From Exiguobacterium sp. AM39-5BH (GTDB lineage: Bacteria > Bacillota > Bacilli > Exiguobacteriales > Exiguobacteriaceae), in assembly GCF_003467445.1 (NCBI RefSeq), contig NZ_QSGS01000001.1, forward strand, positions 186,001 through 250,000: a DNA stretch of 64,000 nucleotides. Direction: 5' to 3'. Below, piece by piece: positions 57,832 through 64,000 of this stretch (positions are counted from its first letter, which is position 1; each line of letters begins with the position of its first letter). The notes under the pieces were generated by a model. It ran no database searches. It was given only the letters and a program-made list of their open reading frames with translations, and was not told the origin of the DNA. A program made the position numbers and the translations under genes.

Positions 57832-58548
57832 ATGCAAGAACAAGTGACGTTAGACCGTCGACTGCAACAAGTCGTCGATTTCATTCCAAAAGGCAGCGTG
57901 GTGGCCGATATCGGATCTGATCATGCTTACGTGCCATGCTATCTCGTCCAACAAGGCCTCGTCGACCGTGCCATCGCCGGCGAAGTGAACCGAGGTCCTA
58001 TGGAAGCAGCCCGAGCACAAGTCGAATTGATTGGCGCGACAGGTCAAATCGATGTCCGTCTCGGTAACGGGCTCGCTGTTCTCGAAGCGAATGAGGCGAC
58101 TTGCATCTCGATTTGCGGGATGGGTGGAAGTTTGATCCGGTCGATTTTAGAGAGCGGCCGTGACAAGTTAGGCGCGGTTGAACGGCTCGTGTTGCAACCA
58201 AATGTCGATGGACAACACGTCCGCGAGTGGTTGCTCGATGCAGGATTCGTGTTGATCGCTGAGTCGATCGTCGAAGAGAACGATAAAGTATATGAGATTC
58301 TCGTCGGCGAACGGGGAACGGAGACCCGCTATAGTTCGGATGAAACGGAACGGGCTTGGCAGCTCATGTTCGGACCTTACTTGCTCGAGACGCGTCCTGC
58401 GGCGTTCAAGCTGAAATGGAGACGCGAAGCGGACAAGCTCGATTACGTGCTTGGTCAAATGGCCGCAGGCGCACAGACCGAGGCGTTGATCCGGAAACAA
58501 GAGGAGTTCAAGACGTTACGTGACAAAATGAGAGAGGTGAGCAACTGA
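57832..58548 (+). CDS. trmK: tRNA (adenine(22)-N1)-methyltransferase TrmK
   Basis: The 238-residue SAM-dependent enzyme methylates A22 of tRNA. Motif I is VVADIGSDHAYVPCYLV near residue 22, followed by ISICGMGGSLIRSIL near 88 and LQPNVDGQHVREWL near 120. The C-terminal part is a coiled coil. The ATG at 57832 follows AAAAAGGAG; longer frames run into the terminator of cccA. It overlaps yqfO by one base (TGATG). Confidence 0.95.
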   Translation: MQEQVTLDRRLQQVVDFIPKGSVVADIGSDHAYVPCYLVQQGLVDRAIAGEVNRGPMEAARAQVELIGATGQIDVRLGNGLAVLEANEATCISICGMGGSLIRSILESGRDKLGAVERLVLQPNVDGQHVREWLLDAGFVLIAESIVEENDKVYEILVGERGTETRYSSDETERAWQLMFGPYLLETRPAAFKLKWRREADKLDYVLGQMAAGAQTEALIRKQEEFKTLRDKMREVSN

Positions 58549-59660
58549 TGGCGAACGGAAACCATGTCATCCAATTGTTTGACGAGTTTGCCCCGAAACA
58601 TCTTGCCGTCGAGGGCGATAAAATCGGTCTCCAAATTGGTACGCTGAATAAACCGGTACATCGGGTCATGGTGACGCTCGACGTGCTCGAGTCGGTCGTC
58701 GATGAGGCCATCGAACGGGACGTCGATTTGATTATCGCCCATCACCCACCCATTTTCAGTGCACTCGAACAAGTGAACGACCGCAGTGCGGCAGGGCGCA
58801 TCGTCATGAAATGCATTCAGCATGATATCGCCGTCTATGTGGCCCACACGAACTTGGACGTCTGCGAGGGCGGCGTCAACGACTGGATGAGTGAGGCGCT
58901 CGGGTTGGTCGATCCGACGGTGCTCATCCCGACTTATGAAGAACAGGTGTATAAACTGTCCGTGTTCGTCCCCACGACGCATCGGCAAGCCGTGTCGGAG
59001 GCGCTCGGCCGGGCCGGAGCCGGTCGTCTTGGAGATTATGGGGATTGTCAGTTCACTGTCTCGGGAGAGGGTCAGTTCACGCCACTCGAAGGGTCGGACC
59101 CATATCTCGGCCAACACGGGAAGACAGAACGTGTCGAAGAAGTGAAAATCGAGACCATCGTCACGGAGAGCCAAAAAAAACGGGTGCTCAAAGCGATGAC
59201 GGACGCCCATCCATACGAAGAAGTCGCCTACGATTTGATTCGGGACGACATCGAGGGGCGTGTGTTCGGTCTCGGGCGCATTGGTCGTCTATCGAACTCG
59301 CTCACACTCGCTGCGTTTGCAGAGCACGTGAAGGCGAGCTTTGGCGTCGAGGCGGTGCGCATCGTCGGTGATCCGAATCGGACGATTGAAAAAGTGGCCG
59401 TCCTCGGTGGTGATGGGAACAAATACGTGTCGGCCGCCCATTTCAAAGGCGCGGACGTGTATGTGACGGGTGACTTGTATTTCCATGTGGCACACGACGC
59501 GGTGGCCCTCGGACTCTCTGTCGTCGACCCGGGTCATCATGTAGAGAGTGTCATGAAGCAGGGCGTCGTCGACGTCATGCGGCAAAAAGGAGAACGTGCG
59601 AAGCTCGATGTCGAATTCTTCGTGTCCGAAGCCGATACGAATCCGTTTCGTTTCTATTGA
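58548..59660 (+). CDS. Nif3/DUF34 family metal-binding protein YqfO
   Basis: The 370-residue protein has the long Bacillus form of the Nif3-like family. Metal-binding motifs are IIAHHPPIFSAL near residue 62, VAHTNLDVCEGGVNDWM near 100 and the C-terminal YVTGDLYFHVAHDAV and VDPGHHVESV. A central PII/CutA-like insert (about 130-235) is typical of this subtype. Function is debated, possibly as a GTP cyclohydrolase I type 2-like or metal chaperone protein. It is co-transcribed with trmK. Confidence 0.93.
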   Translation: MANGNHVIQLFDEFAPKHLAVEGDKIGLQIGTLNKPVHRVMVTLDVLESVVDEAIERDVDLIIAHHPPIFSALEQVNDRSAAGRIVMKCIQHDIAVYVAHTNLDVCEGGVNDWMSEALGLVDPTVLIPTYEEQVYKLSVFVPTTHRQAVSEALGRAGAGRLGDYGDCQFTVSGEGQFTPLEGSDPYLGQHGKTERVEEVKIETIVTESQKKRVLKAMTDAHPYEEVAYDLIRDDIEGRVFGLGRIGRLSNSLTLAAFAEHVKASFGVEAVRIVGDPNRTIEKVAVLGGDGNKYVSAAHFKGADVYVTGDLYFHVAHDAVALGLSVVDPGHHVESVMKQGVVDVMRQKGERAKLDVEFFVSEADTNPFRFY

Positions 59661-59663
59661 TGA

Positions 59664-59700
59664 TGCAAAAACCCCGTCCTTTCACGAGGACGGGGTTTGA
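59664..59700. terminator. Bidirectional terminator between yqfO and ispH
   Basis: CCCCGTCCT and AGGACGGGG form a 9-bp stem around TTCACG, with A5 on the left and TTT on the right, suiting the convergent pair. Confidence 0.88.
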
Positions 59701-59702
59701 TG

Positions 59703-60656
59703 TCACTTACGGAGCGCCTTCACTTTCGGGAGGATGCTACGGAGTTCGAGATAAGGGGTCTTGTCATGTGTGCTCAAATCGAGCGGGTCATATTGGCTCA
59801 AGAAGTCAATCACTTTCTTCGTGATCGGCGTCGGTGTCGACGCGCCTGACGTGACGGCGACCGTCTCGACACCATCGAGCCAAGCGAGGTCGAGTTCGCT
59901 CAAGTCACCGATGCGATAAGCGTTCGTGCCGGCGATCTCTTTTGAGACTTGGGCCAGGCGGTTCGAGTTATTCGATTTCGGGTCACCGACGACGATTAAC
60001 AGTTCGCAATCGCCGGCTTGTTCGGCCACCGCTTCTTGACGCACTTGCGTCGCATTACAGATTTCATTGTGCACTTCGACGTGCGGATAGCGTTCTTGAA
60101 TCATTTCAATCAAAGCTGAGACGTCCCACTGGCTCATCGTCGTCTGGTTCGTGACAAGGATTTTTGTATCGTATAAATGCGCAGGGAGCGTCTCGAAATC
60201 ACGTTCGTATTGGACGAGATGGACTTTGCCCGGGGCGACGCCCATGGCACCTTCTGGTTCCGGGTGTCCATGTTTCCCGATATAGATGACCTCATATCCG
60301 AGGGCCGTCTTTTCGCGAATCAAATCGTGCGTGACCAAGACGTCCGGGCACGAGGCGTCGACAATCGTCAATCCTTTCTCGATGGCGCGCTTGCGCACGA
60401 GCGGGGAAATACCATGAGCGGTGAAGACGACCGTTCCGCGGTCGATGGTCTCGAGTGCTTTCATGCGATCTTCACCGTCGACCGTCTTGACGCCAAGGTC
60501 TTCGAACGCTTGTGTGACATGTCGATTATGGACGATCATGCCGAGTATATGGATCGGACGCGGTAAATCAGGATTGGCCACAGCTTCGTTGGCGAGTTTC
60601 ATGGCATCGACGACGCCGTAGCAATATCCGCGTGGACTAATTTTTTTAACCTTCAT
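59703..60656 (-). CDS. ispH: 4-hydroxy-3-methylbut-2-enyl diphosphate reductase
   Basis: The 317-residue iron-sulfur enzyme performs the last step of the MEP isoprenoid pathway, giving IPP and DMAPP. The three cluster cysteines are in GYCYGVVDA near residue 12, VDASCPDV near 95 and [13 protein letters not shown] near 197. The active-site Glu region is GHPEPEG and the tail has [23 protein letters not shown] precedes the ATG. It corresponds to the B. subtilis gene order near yqfO. Confidence 0.96.
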   Translation of the reverse strand: MKVKKISPRGYCYGVVDAMKLANEAVANPDLPRPIHILGMIVHNRHVTQAFEDLGVKTVDGEDRMKALETIDRGTVVFTAHGISPLVRKRAIEKGLTIVDASCPDVLVTHDLIREKTALGYEVIYIGKHGHPEPEGAMGVAPGKVHLVQYERDFETLPAHLYDTKILVTNQTTMSQWDVSALIEMIQERYPHVEVHNEICNATQVRQEAVAEQAGDCELLIVVGDPKSNNSNRLAQVSKEIAGTNAYRIGDLSELDLAWLDGVETVAVTSGASTPTPITKKVIDFLSQYDPLDLSTHDKTPYLELRSILPKVKALRK

Positions 60657-60742
60657 TTTGTAAGGAACGCTCCTTTCGCGATGCTTTCACACGTATTAGT
60701 CTAACATTGTTTCGAAAATACGAAAAGAATTGCGTGTATTCA

Positions 60743-60751
60743 TGCTATAAT
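60743..60751 (+). promoter_or_regulatory. Extended -10 promoter of the kinase operon
   Basis: TGCTATAAT gives a perfect TATAAT (60746-60751) with the TGn extension. No clear -35 box is found. It lies 26 bases before the kinase start. Confidence 0.65.
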
Positions 60752-60776
60752 CTTAAGGTTAGAAAGGAGGGACACC

Positions 60777-62540
60777 GTGGAACGCTTGAGAACACTGCTT
60801 GAAGTTCGAAAATCGTACTTCTTTCAGATTACATTTATTATCTTTATTATACTCGGACTTGTCATCTCTTCACTAGCCTTCTCTGCCGATCGTGTGACGG
60901 TGTCCCGAGCGGAAGAACTAGCGAAAGAACAATTTGATTACGCGGTTGACGGGAGTATTGAGAACCTGGAGACGCGACTTGGGAAACTTTATGAAGACCT
61001 TGTCTATCTGGGGGCATACGTCGGAAATGAAGCGTATATCGAAGAACGGATTCGATCCGGTTATTTAAATCAACGGACGAGTTTCACTTCGGTGTTTTAT
61101 TACGACTTACAAGACGATGCATTCACTTGGTATTCGCAACGTCAAGTTTCGCCGATGACACTTAAGACCGACAATAAATTTAAAGAAGTACTCGCAGGAA
61201 GCGGGAACGACTTGTTCATGAGTGAACCTATCTCAATTTCTGGGGACGTCGGAACGTTCTTATACGTGCCGGTTTTGGAAGATAACCGTATGGTCGGGAT
61301 GTTCGGTGGGAGTATTAGTGTGCTTAACTCAGACTTGTACCGACGTATGCTCGAATCGGCGAATGATGATATGATCCTCTACTTGTTGAATGAACGAGGT
61401 GAAGTATTGTCGACGTCATTCAATCTTGTGCCGGACGCGGAGCGGCGTTTATCTCGGTCCATCATTAAAGCCACAGATGACTTTGAGGTGCGGACAATCT
61501 TTAGTACAAAAGAGGATGTCCTCATGTACGAGCCAGACGCACGTGTCGATGGTTGGAGGGTACTTGCGAAACATAGTGCCGACTCCGTTTATGAGGCGGT
61601 CTACGCAACGCGTTGGCAGTACTTGATGATCACGCTCGTTACCTTCTTTTTAAGTATCTTAGTCGGACTGCTCTTGTCGAAGACGTTGACAAGTCCGCTC
61701 CTCGAACTCGTTCAAAACATCAAGAAGCAACAATCGCTCGAACCGATTCAACTCGAACGGACCGGGTCGAAGGAAGTTGAAACGTTGCTTGACACGTACA
61801 ACGACTATTCTCGCCGAATGGAGACAGCGCGGCGCGAACAACTCAGTCAACAACAACTTTTGTTACAGCAAGAGAAACTTGCTTCACTCGGACAGTTGGC
61901 AGCAGGAATCGCCCATGAGATTCGAAATCCGCTCACACCGGTGCAAATTACGTTGCAGATGGTGAAAGAAGGGCATAGTAGCAGTGAAATGCTCGATCTC
62001 GCACTCTCAGAGCTGGACCGGGCCAATCATTTGATTACAACGATGCTTACACTCGCCAAGCCTGACCAGGCGAAACTGCAGGAAGAATGGCTCGATATGA
62101 ACGAGTTTGCGAACCGCCTTGAATTCTTGCTCGACGCCGAATGCTACAAGCGGGTCACGAAGTGGGAGTTAAACGTCCCGAAGGATATGCCACTATTTTA
62201 CTGTTCGAGCGACATGCTCGTTCAGATTATCTATAACTTATTTAAAAACGCGGTGGAAGCCGTGGACGCAAAAGGAGCGGAGGGGGTCGTGACTGTCACG
62301 ATTCAGTTCACAGAGCGTGATTATCGATTCTTAATCAAAGATAACGGAATTGGGATGACCGAATCTCAAGTGAAATCGGTCGGATCCGCGTTCTATACGA
62401 CGAAAGAGAATGGGAACGGCTTAGGTCTCTATATGATCCGTGAGTACTTGAAAGCCGTGAACGGACATATGGAAATTGAAAGCGTCGAAGGAGAAGGTAC
62501 GGCCATGATGATCAAAATCCCAAGGCGGTCGCACCCATGA
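60777..62540 (+). CDS. Sensor histidine kinase
   Basis: The 587-residue membrane kinase has helices at about 16-36 and 282-303 flanking a large extracellular double-Cache-like domain (about 40-280, FLYVPVLEDNRMVGMFGGSISV). A HAMP-like linker (about 305-355) follows, then HisKA with the phosphorylated His in GIAHEIRNPLTP near residue 379, and the HATPase domain (N box IIYNLFKNAVEAV, G1 DNGIGM, G2 GNGLGLYMI). The kinase domain resembles sporulation-kinase types. The start is GTG behind AAAGGAGGG. No response regulator is adjacent; the next gene overlaps by 4 bases and encodes a sugar-binding-like protein. Confidence 0.92.
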   Translation: MERLRTLLEVRKSYFFQITFIIFIILGLVISSLAFSADRVTVSRAEELAKEQFDYAVDGSIENLETRLGKLYEDLVYLGAYVGNEAYIEERIRSGYLNQRTSFTSVFYYDLQDDAFTWYSQRQVSPMTLKTDNKFKEVLAGSGNDLFMSEPISISGDVGTFLYVPVLEDNRMVGMFGGSISVLNSDLYRRMLESANDDMILYLLNERGEVLSTSFNLVPDAERRLSRSIIKATDDFEVRTIFSTKEDVLMYEPDARVDGWRVLAKHSADSVYEAVYATRWQYLMITLVTFFLSILVGLLLSKTLTSPLLELVQNIKKQQSLEPIQLERTGSKEVETLLDTYNDYSRRMETARREQLSQQQLLLQQEKLASLGQLAAGIAHEIRNPLTPVQITLQMVKEGHSSSEMLDLALSELDRANHLITTMLTLAKPDQAKLQEEWLDMNEFANRLEFLLDAECYKRVTKWELNVPKDMPLFYCSSDMLVQIIYNLFKNAVEAVDAKGAEGVVTVTIQFTERDYRFLIKDNGIGMTESQVKSVGSAFYTTKENGNGLGLYMIREYLKAVNGHMEIESVEGEGTAMMIKIPRRSHP

Positions 62541-63475
62541 CGAAAGGATTCAAACATTATTGGTTATGGTTGCCGGTCGTCTGGGCGATGTCAATTTTAT
62601 TGATCACATCGATTCAACTCCCGGAACGGACGACAGACAACAATGAAGTCGGATTCGTTTTCGTCAGTGAGAAACATGAACACGCTAATAAACTATTGGC
62701 TGCTTTCGTCAGAACGGCGAATCAAAAAGGATTTATCCCCGTTCCAACGACGAGTGAGGATTCCCGTGTACTCGAAAAAGAAAAATTGGACGCTATGATT
62801 GACCGTGGGGTCGAAGCTATTTTTGTGACGACACTCGATGAGTCGTTCATCCGTCCTTCGCTCGAACGTGCCGAACGAGAAGGCATCCCGATTATCGCCA
62901 TTGATCGAATGATTGATCATGAGAGCGTGCTGACGTCTGTCATGTCCGACAACGTCGAAATCGGACGAATGGCGGCGAACCATATCGTAGCGAAACACGC
63001 CGATCTCGACCGTCCCATCCGTGTCGTTGAAGTGAGAGGGACCGCCAAAGTCCGCTCGACAATTGACCGTAGTCTAGGATTGACGGAATACGACAAGGCG
63101 AATGATAGTCTTCAAGTCGTCGCCTCCATTTCAGGAAACTATGACACCTTTCAGGCTGAGATCGAGATGTCGCGATGGCTCGAAGCGGATATTCCGTTTG
63201 ATGCCGTCTTCTCCCATAATGATGACAACACGTTCGGCGTTGTTCGCGCCCTCGAAAGCCATGGTCTGACCGACAAGACGCTCGTATCGGTCGATGGCGT
63301 CACTGGGATTTACCCGCTTATTCACGAAGGAAAAGTCGATGCGACAATCGTCCAATCCCCGAACGAGATGATTGAGGTCGGGTTTAAAGCACTCGAACTC
63401 CATTTGAATGGCAAAAAGATTGCGTCGCACTACTATTCGTCGAGCTATTTATATGAAGGACTCGTAAAAGATTAA
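62537..63475 (+). CDS. Membrane-anchored periplasmic-binding protein (RbsB-like)
   Basis: The 312-residue protein has an N-terminal hydrophobic anchor or signal segment (about 8-26) with no lipobox Cys. It continues into a type I periplasmic-binding fold (VGFVFVSEKHEHANKLLAAF, IPIIAIDRMID, DAVFSHNDDNTFGVVRALE, SVDGVTGIYPLI). This resembles ribose/galactose-binding proteins. No ABC ATPase or permease gene is adjacent. Its ATG overlaps the kinase stop, so it is probably co-translated and may present a ligand to the kinase sensor domain. Confidence 0.87.
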   Translation: MTKGFKHYWLWLPVVWAMSILLITSIQLPERTTDNNEVGFVFVSEKHEHANKLLAAFVRTANQKGFIPVPTTSEDSRVLEKEKLDAMIDRGVEAIFVTTLDESFIRPSLERAEREGIPIIAIDRMIDHESVLTSVMSDNVEIGRMAANHIVAKHADLDRPIRVVEVRGTAKVRSTIDRSLGLTEYDKANDSLQVVASISGNYDTFQAEIEMSRWLEADIPFDAVFSHNDDNTFGVVRALESHGLTDKTLVSVDGVTGIYPLIHEGKVDATIVQSPNEMIEVGFKALELHLNGKKIASHYYSSSYLYEGLVKD

Positions 63476-63503
63476 TTGACAAATGATTAGATTCCGCTAT
63501 GCT
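63476..63503 (+). promoter_or_regulatory. Sigma-A promoter of the DEAD-box helicase gene
   Basis: TTGACA (63476-63481), 16 bases, then TATGCT (63498-63503), starting right at the stop of the preceding gene. The helicase start lies 33 bases downstream. Confidence 0.65.
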
Positions 63504-63536
63504 AGGAAAAGTGGAAAGAAACAGGAGGTGTATCGA

Positions 63537-64000
63537 TTGAACAGCTTCCAACAGTTCAAATTGTTACCGTTTATCGTGGATGCTTGACAGAAAAGCGCAT
63601 CACAGTACCGACGGATATTCAGGCTCGGATCATTCCCGCTGCCATGAATGGCCGCGATATTATTGGGAAATCACAGACCGGTACAGGGAAGACGCTTGCA
63701 TTTCTCTTACCAATTTTAGAAGCAATCGATCCGAATGAAGAATCGGTCCAAGCCATCATTGTCGCACCGACGCGCGAACTCGCTTGGCAGATTCACGAAG
63801 AGTTGAAAACACTCCTCGTTAAACAGCCGGACTATATTAAAACAAGTCTGATTGTCGGGGGAACTGACCGGGAACGACAAATCGACAAGATGAAAAACCC
63901 ACCACAACTGATCATCGGGACACCAGGTCGTTTGCTCGACTTGATGAAAGTCCAAGCGTTATTCCCGCACAAAGTCACGCACTTCGTCGTCGATGAAGCT
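63537..64000 (+). pseudogene. cshB: DEAD-box RNA helicase (CshB-like), frameshifted and cut by the window end
   Basis: The frame starts at TTG 63537 behind AGGAGGTG (NSFQQFKLLPFIVDA) and hits TGA at 63585-63587. One extra T at 63584-63585 would continue as LTEKRITVPTDIQARIIPAAM (Q motif) and IIGKSQTGTGKT (motif I), APTREL (Ia), TPGRLLD (Ib) and VVDEA (motif II) at the window edge. The position near ispH matches B. subtilis cshB. The single-base loss could be real or a base undercall. Confidence 0.82.

Overview
The window is a stretch of core chromosome from a member of the Bacillales with a base composition near 50% GC. Gene order follows the Bacillus subtilis comE-to-sigA region closely: comEA-comEC-yqzM-holA-rpsT-lepA-hemW-hrcA-grpE-dnaK-dnaJ-prmA-rsmE, rpsU-yqeY-nfeD-floA, phoH-yqfF-ybeY-dgkA-era-recO-glyQS-ccpN-ppsR-dnaG-sigA-cccA-trmK-yqfO-ispH and a cshB-type helicase. 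The spore genes that sit in this order in Bacillus (gpr/spoIIP between rpsT and lepA, yqfC/yqfD before phoH) are absent. With the composition and gene content this points to a non-sporulating genus such as Exiguobacterium. The genus is an inference. No rRNA, tRNA, insertion sequence, prophage or CRISPR array was seen.

Layout. 1-4.6 kb: a TrmH-family rRNA methyltransferase, then pheST behind a Phe T-box. 4.6-7.7 kb (minus strand): a frameshifted PTS IIC-like membrane protein preceded by a leader peptide and terminator, an alpha/beta hydrolase and RNase HIII. 7.8-10.3 kb: an ECF (SigW-type) promoter driving a coiled-coil protein, a short NfeD protein and flotillin FloT. 10.4-13 kb: a BMP-family lipoprotein overlapping a chemoreceptor gene. 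13.2-17.9 kb: DNA-uptake genes, yqzM, holA, an acetyltransferase and rpsT. 18.1-24.7 kb: lepA, a serine operon (serC-serA-DUF1015) and hemW. 25.4-32 kb: the CIRCE-controlled heat-shock operon with prmA and rsmE. 32-40.2 kb is an accessory block: a 1219-residue secreted subtilase, a methionine-to-cysteine salvage operon (yrrT-luxS-mccA-mccB) and rarD. 40.3-64 kb returns to conserved housekeeping genes, then a histidine kinase paired with a membrane-anchored sugar-binding-like protein, and the start of a DEAD-box helicase.

Linked functions. Two flotillin/NfeD operons 34 kb apart share nearly identical SigW-type promoters, suggesting a common envelope-stress regulon. Two sensor modules pair a periplasmic-binding-type protein with a signalling protein by overlapping genes (BMP lipoprotein with chemoreceptor; sugar-binding protein with histidine kinase). 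The phenylalanyl and glycyl synthetase genes are under T-box control.

Five genes (PTS IIC-like, rsmE, rarD, phoH, cshB) each carry a single apparent one-base deletion, mostly at short homopolymers. Sequencing or assembly undercalls are the simplest explanation, although the rsmE site is an in-frame A_AAA_AAA slippery heptamer. The most novel-looking signal is the attenuator-like leader (about 5596-5826, minus strand), with an 18-residue Leu/Ile-rich peptide ahead of the PTS IIC-like gene.
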